From the NCBI GenBank assembly GCA_033439255.1, contig CM065878.1:3038001-3102000 (forward strand): 64,000 nucleotides of DNA. The letters run 5' to 3'. This document shows, piece after piece, positions 34,993-44,621 of this stretch (its first letter is position 1; each line of letters begins with the position of its first letter). Below the pieces are notes generated by a model. The model did not search any database. It saw nothing but the letters and a program-made list of their open reading frames with translations, and was not told the DNA's origin. The position numbers and the translations under genes are program-made. This stretch comes from Hericium rajendrae. Its lineage: Eukaryota > Basidiomycota > Agaricomycetes > Russulales > Hericiaceae.

Positions 34993-36961
34993 TGACAAAA
35001 GTAGGTCCAAAGCCCAAAGGCCCCTCCCGGCGGGAGCTTCGACAGCTCTCGAGGAACAGCCCAGCGCCAGGTCTGACTGTGACGGTGTCGTCTTCAAGCT
35101 CGGTCGCGATCCAACAACAATCTACGCTCGCCAATCTCTTTCTCAGGCTTCCGTTCGTCTAACAGCATCTATCTCGATGTATCAAAGCGGCCTTCGCGGC
35201 GGCTTCTTCCACGTTCCAAGAAAGCTGGGGGAGGCACAAGCCTATCCTGGTCCCGCAGCACTCTGTGGACTCGCCCCCTCGTCTGCGGCGCATATCTTTG
35301 AAATCGGCGCACAAGAGGAGGCGGAGCCAAGAAATTAGGTACGCTCCTTTTTCTGATAGTACCTTTACATAAGTGAACTTCATCCAGTACCGAGACGGAT
35401 GAACTGCTGAAGGCTTTTCAAGCTCGCGTCCAGCGAACAGCCTTGGATATCAAGGAGAAACGAGCCGAATTAATGAGCCTCAGACTTCAAACCAAGCCCG
35501 AGTCGCCGACCAAGAAAACATATCTTCTCTCGCGACTCCTAGGACTACCCTCCCGATGCTCCGATCTTTGCCCCTCCAAGGCCAGTTCAGCCAAATCAGT
35601 CGACGCCTGCTCAGATGCTGCCGACTCCAGACGATACACCTCTTGGTCCTGTTGAGGCTTCATCTCCTATTGCAAGCACGCCTCGACCGTCTCCGACGTT
35701 TGATGATCCCTTTGTTTCAGGAACAAGTCCCCCCGCGACCATGTCACCCTACCTGAAAGCCCTCAATACGGCGAGTCCTGACCTGCGCGCGCCTCGTATC
35801 CAGCGGCCCAATGACGTAGGATCTCGTATTCCTCGCCCCATGTCTCTTACTGCCATACCGCTTCACGTGGTTGACTCGCCTCTACGTGTTCCGGATACAC
35901 CTGTTCCTTCTGGCTTGGATACACCCAGGGTTCTAGTTCATGCAAGCGACAAGGTCTTTGCCTCTCTGTCTCCGCTCGTCTCGAATGTATCAGCTTCTAG
36001 GGATTCCTCTTGTGATATCGCGCAGTCCGTTAGGCTCGCCTGTCACAGGAACCAGCGGGAAAGCAAACTCGGACACATTTTCAGATTCAAGCAAACGGCT
36101 GGCCGACTTTCTTGTCTTCTCCTGTGCTTAATTCTGCTATTGCATCCGCTCCTCCAGCTCGGCCCGTTCAGGCTAATGAGAAGCGAAAGAGCTGTCCTCC
36201 TCGAGCAAGTACTCGACCAGCAATTGATCGCTTGTCCACGATCGCACCAGCGAGGCAAATCTCTAGAGCCTCTTCCCTTCGAATTGTACCTCCTGTGTCT
36301 TCTCAGCTGAAACCGACGCGTGTCACTTCTTCCTATTACCAGAAGGAAAACCATCGCAAACCCGAGGGTGACAATGCTGGGAAGTTAAAGTCGTCGGGTC
36401 CCATCTGTCGCTCTCCGCAGACAGCTCCCGCAGCTCTGGAAAAACCCATATACAGTTATTGAAACGTACTTCTTCGGTTACCAGCACTCGACTGGTCCGA
36501 GAGGTTCGTGCCCCAATTGGTCCGCCTCCTAAAGGTCCGGCTGCGAAACGTGTTACCGTACGCTCTACTGTCAACCAAGCGCCAATCTCGAACCCGATCA
36601 GGACTGTCAAGCCAGTGGAAAGGGCCCGGAGCTTACGCAGCACTAAACCCGCTCCTTCATTCCGTGCGCCGTCCCTGCCGCCATCGTCAATGCTGCGCCT
36701 GCGTCGGTCTTGGCAACCTCTTCGTCTGGTTCTATCTTTCCGCCTATGAACAAGGACGTTGACCTTGAAGCTGGAGATACTGCGATCGAGATGCAACGAC
36801 AGGGCGTCGCCAGTGGTCTACCATCGGATGGAGACGCTGGTGTTGCACATACGCCGCGGAAGTCTAACGGGCTTAGAGGCTTCGCGAGGATGGTTGGTGA
36901 AGCGCTTTCCAGCCCATTCAAGCCGGCTAAGGCTTCAGCACCTGCGAGAGTCTGGAGGTGA
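34993..36961 (+). CDS. Uncharacterised disordered Ser/Pro/Arg-rich protein, frame broken
   Basis: A single gene is inferred from continuous protein-like sequence in changing frames. It starts MTKVGPKPKGPSRRELRQLS. After an in-frame TAA near 35160 comes LKSAHKRRRSQEI, an intron at about 35339-35387, and a short coiled segment TETDELLKAFQARVQ ... KEKRAELMSLRLQ. Then follow Pro/Ser-rich tracts (FAPPRPVQPNQSTPAQM; SPYLKALNTASPDLRAP; RVTSSYYQKENHRKPEG) and the ending LRGFARMVGEALSSPFKPA. Frame changes occur near 35513, 35555, 36020-36110, 36460 and 36710. No family recognised. The breaks could be errors, unrecognised introns, or true decay. It could encode a microtubule- or cortex-associated scaffold, but nothing proves that. 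Confidence 0.5.
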
Positions 36962-37369
36962 TCCGTTCCTGTTGAGAAGCTAGTACTGTACTCTTCACCC
37001 GATGCATATGTGCAACATTCCTTCCGGCGTGCATACAGTTTGGACCTGACACACTATTTTATAATCTCCTACACATGTCCGTATAATAGATTTGTAGTGA
37101 CGAACAAACTAGTACCTTTCAATGTCTTGCGTCTGCCAATGGTAGCCTTTGTGGTGTCAAGTCGTTCGCATCGACTCCCGCAAGTGCAGATGGTGCGCGC
37201 CAAGGTCCCGGAGACGATCGAAAGTTGCCTCGATCGGGTTCCTTGCATACTGCTCGATTGCTCTTCGACTCGAACATACATACGGGCCCCACATTTCGTC
37301 AAAGCGAATGTGAGTCCACCACTCTTTGCGCAGAGAATTGACGTCTCTAATCAATTTATCAATGCCCAG
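36962..37369. other. Intergenic region
   Basis: Between two plus-strand genes; contains 3' sequence of the first and presumed promoter of the second. No feature recognised. Confidence 0.45.
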
Positions 37370-38596
37370 ATGTCTCGAGGCAACCGTGTTGCCACCAGCG
37401 GAAACCTCTCATCCTCGATGCGAGATAACTACGGCGAGCACGGCGTTGAAAATGTGAGCGTATCTCGACACCATTTACTTGAGTACAGTGTCCTTACTTA
37501 ACGATATCGTCAGTACTACACCAAAGTAGGCTCTACCTATCGAAATCCTCATTATCCCGGCGTGCGGCGCTGCCTATTTTCTTGGTTTACGAGGTAGGTG
37601 ATCGCGACTGCTGCATGCGCGCGATCGACATCCTTCAGAAAAGTGACGTATCTTGTCAGCTGGTGGACAGAAGAATACTCGAAGCTCGATGAAAAGCGTC
37701 AAATCACAGTGTTCGACATGGCTTGTGGTGAGTCGCTCCCAGCTCAGCCAGCATCTCAATCATTTGACATCGACGACGCATGACAGGCAGGTCAGCTCTG
37801 GTTCAATCTTTTACACAACCTGTCAAGGTTCTAATAACTGAATTGAAGCGGAGAGGCCACCATCGCGCTTGCAGAGTGGTGGCATGCAAGTAGCATCCCA
37901 CCTTCAAAAGAACAGCCGAGCGTGCCCCAACGAAAGACACAACTAGCTACTCCTTCGAACTTTGACCCAAATACCTCACGACCACATGTCATGGCTGCGG
38001 ATCCTGTACGCTGACTGCATCGTGTTCTTATTCTGTCTCTGACCATCCAAACGACAACAACAGTACACAGCAGAGGCGTTCAAGACCCGTCTTTCGGCGA
38101 GCTGTGCATCTCTATCATTCCGTGATATCGCTGAAGGAGCACTGCCGGAGACGAGGTTCCGCCTTCCACTCGTCGGCGCGATTCCAGAGGATCTATCTCC
38201 GGAGGCGTTAGACTCTTCCGAGGCCGCTGAGATGGTCATATGCTCCTTTGCGCTGCATCTGATCGACAATCCTTCGGAGTTGTTCGCACTGCTATGGGAG
38301 CTCAGCACCAAATTTAGATGGCTGGTTATCCTGGCTCCTCACAAGAAGCCTGAGGTGTGTTTTCGATATGTAAAAATGCCTCGAGTGCACTGACGAGAAG
38401 GGTCTTAGATCAAAGGCGGATGGGGATGGATGAAATGGAACGTCGACAAATGGCAAGAGGGTGATGTGAACAGCTCTGATGGGGAGTATTTATTTGATCG
38501 GTGAGACCACCTCTGTGTGTACAAAAGGCTGTCGCTAAATGAGTTGCACTTCCCAGTGTTCATTGTCGTGTATATCGCAGCCTCGATGTATCATGA
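37370..38596 (+). CDS. SAM-dependent methyltransferase (class I)
   Basis: Rossmann-fold methyltransferase of unknown substrate. Exons give MSRGNRVATSGNLSSSMRDN, YYTKVGSTYRNPHYPGVRRC, then WWTEEYSKLDEKRQITVFDM followed by ACG and GEATIALAEWW, which together form SAM-binding motif I (xDxACGxGExT). Further on, EMVICSFALHLIDNPSELFA is the motif IV region, WLVILAPHKKPE the motif VI region, and the C-terminus KGGWGWMKWNVDKW ends RVYRSLDVS. The splice joining ACG to GEAT gives the wrong phase by one base near 37851. Five or more introns. Converges on the SHE9 gene with only 85 bp between stop codons. Confidence 0.8.
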
Positions 38597-38681
38597 ACCA
38601 GTTGCATAGGAGCTCACCGAGGCTTTGCCTGTTTTCTGAGCTGAGACGCATGGTAGCCCTTCTATTGCTCTGGAAGTCCTG

Positions 38682-39836
38682 CTAACGGAACCAGCTACGA
38701 GCTAACCATCCGAGAGCGGCTGCGGCTGTCGCTGTAGAAACCATGACAAAAGCCATATCCTTATCCCTGACTGCCCAGTACCTGTCCTTCTCTATACGAG
38801 TCTCAGGCTCTTCGGTCACCTCACCGGCAGCCTCCTGCTCGACCACTGCGGAGACGATGGGCTCAAGAGCGCTCGACTGTTGAATCAACATCTGCTGTTG
38901 GGCATCCAATCTCCCCTCTAATCCCTCCATGCTGTTCTGCCAAACGCTCAAATTTGTCTGAGTAAGCTCCTCCACCTTGTGCTCGAACTCCTGGACAAGC
39001 CTACGTCGCTTCCAGGGCTCCACGAGTAGAATGGCGACTATGAAAACTAAGAGGTTGACGCCGAGCACGGCTAACGAGCCATACGTCGACAAGCTGCGAA
39101 TCTTGTCTGACCAGATCTGCTCTTCGTGGTAGCGCCCGAGGATGGACCGCGTGAGATCGCTGAAGGCACGTTCCACCGCGTCTTCGCTTTCTTGGACGGC
39201 AGCTTTTGCGCGCGCTTCATCTTGCTCATGCAGATGGTCTTGGCGAACGAGGGCGGTGAAGCGGCTTACGTCGGAATCTGCCCATGTCGACTTGCGACCG
39301 AGCAGTTCGTTGACCTCGCGCTGTGAATTGGACCGCTGCTGGACGGCTTGCTCGTAGGCTAGCTTGGCCTCCCGCGCCTTGTTCCGCGCAGTATCAATGA
39401 GAGCCTCTATTGATGTGAATGAGAGCGTGATGGGTAGAGTCAGATAGCACATACCCTGTTCTACCACGCGTCGTTTCAAAGCCTCGATCTCTTCATACCC
39501 CGTTACATGGTTGATCTCGCCCCCGAGCCGAGAAAACGTGGTGGATAGCCGGGCTACAACGATGTCTCTGCCTTCTTTGAGCACTGTGATATTCCGTATT
39601 GACCACTCCCGGGCATATTCTTTCGCGTTCATCGATAATTCATCGAGACGTCTGCCGTTCGCCGATCGTTCAACTCCGTTTGGAGTCAAGGGCTTTGCGG
39701 AAGTGCTGCTTTCCTGCTCTCTGGCGCTTGTAGATGATTGACCCGGTAAATTTGAGGAGAGTCGAGAAGGGAAATAACGGGGACGAGCATGAATTGAGAA
39801 ATGAGGAGGGAGGCGGATGGGACGCCTGGGAAGCAT
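38682..39836 (-). CDS. SHE9: She9/Mdm33-family mitochondrial inner-membrane protein
   Basis: Controls inner-membrane morphology and fission in yeast. The chosen start MLPRRPIRLPPHFSIHARPR is an arginine-rich, amphipathic presequence. A long coiled-coil matrix part follows (LDELSMNAKEYAREWSIRNI; then EALIDTARNKAREAKLAYEQ after an intron at about 39409-39457; QREVNELLGRKSTWADSDVS is a family signature). Two membrane segments: YGSLAVLGVNLLVFIVAILL and FVMVSTATAAAALGWLAR at the very C-terminus, with the conserved EPWKRRRLVQEFE between. The frame remains open upstream of the start, but that part is unlike a presequence. Divergent from the next gene. Confidence 0.9.
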   Translation of the reverse strand: MLPRRPIRLPPHFSIHARPRYFPSRLSSNLPGQSSTSAREQESSTSAKPLTPNGVERSANGRRLDELSMNAKEYAREWSIRNITVLKEGRDIVVARLSTTFSRLGGEINHVTGYEEIEALKRRVVEQGMCYLTLPITLSFTSIEALIDTARNKAREAKLAYEQAVQQRSNSQREVNELLGRKSTWADSDVSRFTALVRQDHLHEQDEARAKAAVQESEDAVERAFSDLTRSILGRYHEEQIWSDKIRSLSTYGSLAVLGVNLLVFIVAILLVEPWKRRRLVQEFEHKVEELTQTNLSVWQNSMEGLEGRLDAQQQMLIQQSSALEPIVSAVVEQEAAGEVTEEPETRIEKDRYWAVRDKDMAFVMVSTATAAAALGWLARSWFR

Positions 39837-40151
39837 GGCGGAGGCAGGATGCGCTGGAAGCTTGGGAGGAGGACCGGGCGGGAGCGGGCGCCTGGTCCCT
39901 GACGGGCTGTCGCCATCACGCTTCCTTCCTACAGCCTTTCGCCGCCCATGCCATGAATGGGACTTTTGCAAATAGCCGAGGCACTGCATGGGCAGCCCGC
40001 CCCTCGTTATACCCTCTTCTCTTCCCCCTTCATTCTCCACCAACGAGTGCCCGACGACCACCCGGCCTCGACCCACGCACGCGACGCCCTCCCCCGCTCC
40101 CTTGAGCATCCATAGATCTACCTGAACAACGCTTTATATCCCGCCTCCCAC
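39837..40151. other. Divergent intergenic region
   Basis: Presumed promoters of SHE9 and the membrane-protein gene. No clear element recognised. Confidence 0.4.
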
Positions 40152-41727
40152 ATGCGTGTTCAACAATTGCCATTGTTTGCTCAAACTCTCCTGCTGGGAG
40201 CACTATGCTCCACTGCCCGCGCCTTCAGCTTTTCTACGAATGATCCCACGGAGTGCGGCGACTTGACCTTCACATGGTCAGGCGAGTCGTAACTCCATTG
40301 CCACACTGACTTGTGCTAACATCGTTACAGGCGGCCAGGCGCCATTTGGACTGATGATCATCCCCGTAAGTCATAATAATTGACGGTCTATCGACGCCTC
40401 TTGACGATCGCGGCGATAATGTCAGGAATTCAACCCTCAGATCACACAAACCATCTCAGACGATTTCTTCCAGAATGGCAAGGGGTCATTTACGATGCCA
40501 CTGCCATTGACGTCGGGCCAGAAGTTTGTGGTAATGATGTCCGATAAAACGGGTCCTGCTGCGGGCGGTATCTCGAACTTATTGCAAGTTGGAGCCTTGA
40601 CGGGGGCCTCCTCCTGCAGGACGAGCCCTAGTTCTAATAAGTTCTCATTCGACTTGCCCTTGGCTTTGAAGCAGTGCGGGTAAATGACATCGTCATAGCC
40701 GCTATATGAATAATTACTAAGTCCTTTCTTAGGAATTATGAGTTCACCGGGTTCACTGAATCAGGTGCTACGCCACCCGTTCAGGTTGTCGTGAGTTATG
40801 GAGTCTGTCTGTATTTGCATCTTCTATACCTTTTATGCAGGTCGCCGTACCTGGAGGTACCGCCGAATTCCTTACGATCCCAAAGGGACAGAAAACGTAC
40901 AACTGGATCGCGAATCTTGCTGCTGGAACGTCTGTCCTGTTCAGCATGTCGGACTCCACGGGTGGTCTAGGTGGTTCATCAGATCTCCTGCCTGTAGGCG
41001 ACAGTGATACCAATAATTGCTTGGATTCCTCCTCCCCTTCATCGACTGCCCAGCCCAGCCCATCCTCGACAAGTTTGACCGGTGGGCCTACGCCATCTGC
41101 CGGTGACGACTCAACCACGACGGAATCCTCCCATTCTATCTCAGGACGTGTCGTGGCTGCCATCGTTGCCACTAGTCTGGTAGTCTGCACCGCCGTAATT
41201 GGCGGTGCGATCTTCTTCGTGTGGCGGCGCAGACATCACTCGTCCTCCATGAAGGCCGAGATGATTGATCTGGGTAGGTCGAATGCTTATCCTGGTACGT
41301 ATCTAGCGCTGACGGGCGGCCCTCAGCTGATGACCCTGCGGCGGCGACGAGCCTTCTCCATCATCCGATGTACCAGCCTGATCCCTTCACGTCTGCTCCT
41401 AATTCAGCGAACCTCCCCCTAACGCCGCCACCACCTTCGGGGTCGGATTATGACAGATCGGAACACGAAAGCTTCACTGGCAGTTCTAATTTGGATGCAG
41501 CAGGTCCGTTGCCTGTAAAGGGCGCACCTAATCCCAATCGGCAGACAACCTATGTCCAGCACACGGACGTGTACGACCTGCCTATCGACGATGATGGGGT
41601 AGTCGAACTACCTCCACAGTATTCCGAAAGCAGAGCGCCGATCTCTGGTATACCAAACCTGATGGATACCCCCGGAGCAGGGTCCTCGGGTTCATCCCAG
41701 CATCCCCCCTCACCCGGGCACTCATAG
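40152..41727 (+). CDS. Secreted/cell-surface single-pass membrane protein, uncharacterised
   Basis: A signal peptide (MRVQQLPLFAQTLLLGALCS, cleavage probably after STARA) leads to an extracellular domain of about 200 residues with few Cys, opening NDPTECGDLTFTWSGGQAP, followed by a Ser/Thr/Pro-rich stalk. One transmembrane helix (VVAAIVATSLVVCTAVIGGA) with a basic stop-transfer WRRRHH gives type I topology. The cytoplasmic tail is Pro/Ser-rich, with PLTPPPPSGSDYD and LPPQYSES; PPQY is a possible WW-domain (Rsp5) PPxY site. Five or six introns, all in good consensus; the frame is intact. Architecture resembles widespread basidiomycete membrane proteins of unknown role; a wall sensor is a guess. 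Confidence 0.75.
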
Positions 41728-42335
41728 CCCGACGGACAAAGACGTTTGCGAGCGTTCGGTACATTCGCTTCTTGATTCTTTTACATGAGATGTATTTACA
41801 CACCTTCTAACGAGCTGAAGGACCGGCGTGTAATACGGTACGACGATCATGACCCTATATCTTTCGCACGAGAATACCATTTCTAGCCCAGTTGTTCCAT
41901 ATGTGACGTTGTCGGCTGTTTGTCGTTAGTTTGTTTCTGCACGGTCTCGCATTCCCTGGACAGTAGCTAAAGACTGTAGCTCGTGGCCGGTCCACTCATC
42001 CGCGGACAATTCATTCTGAAAGGCATGCTCTACTGCATTGTATCACATATTCGTTAGCTGGAGTAGTACGGAGGCATATATGAAAAGTTCACTAAAATCG
42101 AGATGGCGTCGGATAGAGAACAGCAGAAGGATGAGATATAAAGGCAGCTAATAAGGAATAGTCGGACGACGGTGGGGGGACGCGATGGCAGACTCGGGAG
42201 GAGAGGGGAATATGTCCTTGGGATACAGCGGCAATAAAACAACGGTGGAATAGGGACAAGAGGATGCTTGGTTGGTTGGTGGATAGAATACAGTGTTGAT
42301 CTTCCCAAGATAGTTGTTCCTTCCAGCTCCTAAGC
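41728..42335. other. Convergent 3' intergenic region
   Basis: Between the converging membrane-protein gene and the minus-strand uncharacterised gene. No gene, RNA or repeat recognised. Confidence 0.5.
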
Positions 42336-43237
42336 TTACGGTGATGGCAGCATCTCCGTATGTCCGTTGGCAGGTGAAGTTTCTGGTTGTTCACTGATAT
42401 CCTGTTTGGCAAAGGCCTCCACCATCGCGTCCTGCTCCTTTCGGCGCCGATGCCTCTTGCGGCGGTCGTCCTTGATGGCACGCTCGATCCGTCGGCGCGA
42501 CTTGAAATGGCTACGGGGGTCGCCCACAGCCTGTTTGCATCTATAGCAGGCCAATTCAATGCTTGCAAGCAGGCGAAGGGTCTCCGCGTTATTGAGAGCC
42601 TATGTGGTGAATCAGTCTTGAATCAGTGTTGCGAAGGCACAATGATGAGAATTCCTTACATTTAAAGACCATGATACTACCTTGTTACCGTCGACGCATC
42701 CGACTACAACGAAGTTGCCGCGCTTCTCGGCTTGGAGATCACTCGTCTGTGGCAAAACGAGACCTAAGTAAGCGAGTTGCGGTCGCGAGGGTAGAACATG
42801 ATGTGGAACCTCTCCGAACATTGTCAACACTTTATTGTAGACGTGGAGCGGACAACTACTTGGAAAGGTGAGAGGCTGTGTCGGATGTAGAGGCAAAGGG
42901 CGACGCACCGACTTGGGACGAATGCCCAGTGACCTCCACGGAAACGATCCCCCGACCAACATATACCCATGAATCCCTCTCCGGACGTCTTATGTGGACC
43001 TTGACGGGTATATCCTTGAAATTGTCGCGTTGTTGGCTGACTGAGGAGCACGAGACCAAAGACGCCGCCACGGGCGGTTCGCATTGAATCAGGAGTCGTA
43101 AACAAAACAGCACGGATGCACTCACGCTCTGACGTGGGCAGAGAGGGCTCTGCGGTCACAACCTCGGTGATTGGGTGAATTTCTGGTTGTGGCACCCCCA
43201 TGTCGACATTCATGCTATCGACGTCCATGTTCGCCAT
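42336..43237 (-). CDS. Uncharacterised conserved-looking protein
   Basis: Start MANMDVDSMNVDMGVPQPEI. After an intron the second exon reads LSQQRDNFKDIPVKVHIRRP and DSWVYVGRGIVSVEVTGHSS, then VVVRSTSTIK, VLTMFGEVPHHVLPSR and KRGNFVVVGCVDGNKVVSW. The strand-turn-strand pattern followed by a helix (ETLRLLASIELACYRCK) suggests a PH/RanBD-like fold, but this is only pattern reading. A basic tail (FKSRRRIERAIKDDRRKRHR) could be a nuclear signal. The frame breaks near 42838, restored by one base. Family not recognised. The 704 bp upstream, to 43941, is a divergent promoter region with no other gene seen. Confidence 0.6.
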
Positions 43238-43864
43238 CTTGGGTCGCTAATTAGTAACGCGATTGGATGGTTGAAGGACACAAAGGCTGAGAGCCGATAT
43301 AACCTTGAGTTTGACGACCTGGATAGACTCCTTTGATTGTTTGGACGGTTGTTCTCGTTGTAAACGTCGTGAGTAGATGAGTGTCTGCGTTGGAAACTTG
43401 GATTGCTGGAGCACTGAACACGGTCCTGCCAAAAGAAGGACGCAGCGTGACCTGCTCGTGACTTCGCGTTTGTGGCACGTGACCGTCTTGGATCTGTCGC
43501 GTCCCGCTCTGGCTCGACCTCGAGTTGGGCAGCTTGGCGAGAGATTATTTCCAAAAAATCTACGAGCGCAACACTACGGATCCGTTGCCTCAAAGCACTT
43601 GAAACTTGAGTGCAAATCTATTCCATCAGCGCGCCTTCTAGACGCGTGAGTCGAGTGACAGTACAACGTCAAGAACGAAGACATTCAACGAACACTAACG
43701 TACAACCGTACGTACGGTGCCGTACAATGGCAGCGGAACAATGAGACCATTCATTTCTTTTACTATTTCTGGAGGCTCCTTTGTACCTTTCGTGTCATGC
43801 CACCTTTGTAGTCTTTGTCCTCAAGCCACTGAGCCGCGTGGAAAGAAGAAGAGCAAAATGCCAA

Positions 43865-43872
43865 TATAAAAA
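43865..43872 (+). promoter_or_regulatory. TATA box
   Basis: Sequence TATAAAAA, 70 bp upstream of the ATG at 43942, in the expected orientation and followed by a C/A-rich leader. One of the few clear TATA boxes in the window. Confidence 0.5.
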
Positions 43873-43941
43873 CCCTGCGAGTCAGTCCGAGTCAGTCCAC
43901 ACAAATTCAGCACACCCCTCACCCACACTAGCGAGCCCACC

Positions 43942-44542
43942 ATGCCTTCCTCATACCCTATGCGCCAGAACCGTGTAAGTCTGGACCCGGGTGCCTTGCC
44001 TTCCTCGCAGCTCGCCCCGGACGATGATCTAGATGCACAACGTCTCCAGATGCAGGCCGACGATGCGGCCATAGTGGCAGCGGACAATAAGGTATGTACC
44101 GTGTCGTTGTGAATAGTGATTTCAGAGAACTGATAATTGTGCTCCTTAGAAGAGTCAAGAAGATGGCGATTACGTTCCGTCCCAGCAATCAGGACAGTCC
44201 TCACAATCGACGGACGCTGATGACGACGCAGATATGCCGTTCAGCCAGCCGAGTGGTGCTTATGGATCGGAGGCTGGGAGTGACGAGACGTCAACCGGAG
44301 CGACCTCCTCCCAAGAGGCGATCAACTTGCACAAGAAGAGATTGGTCCAGATAAGAGAGGCCATGATGCTTGACGAGCGCACCACTCCGAGCCACACAGC
44401 TCTCATCATAAAGGTGTTTGCCATAGCTTGGGATGTGGATGAAGATGTTGTGCTTTTCATGGCTGAGGAGGCCGCTGGAAGGTACGGAAGAGATAGAAAT
44501 TATAAATTGAGTCCTCGAACTGGTGTACTGAGGTACCGATGA
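43942..44542 (+). CDS. Small uncharacterised acidic protein
   Basis: Start MPSSYPMRQNRVSLDPGAL, downstream of a clear TATA box. One intron (AADNK to KSQEDGDYVPS) with good ends. The middle is Gln/Ser/Asp-rich and disordered. The C-terminal 70 residues look folded and helical: HKKRLVQIREAMMLDERTTP, HTALIIKVFAIAWDVDEDVV and FMAEEAAGRYGRDRNYKLSP. A GTAAGT inside the tenth codon region could be an alternative donor. The frame is intact. No family recognised. Converges on TAF5, with 79 bp between stops. Confidence 0.65.
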
Positions 44543-44621
44543 TAACATCATGTAGCGATAATTACAATGACAACCTGCGAGTCAAAGTAGAGCGGCTAAG
44601 CGGCGTGAGAGCAAGATACAC

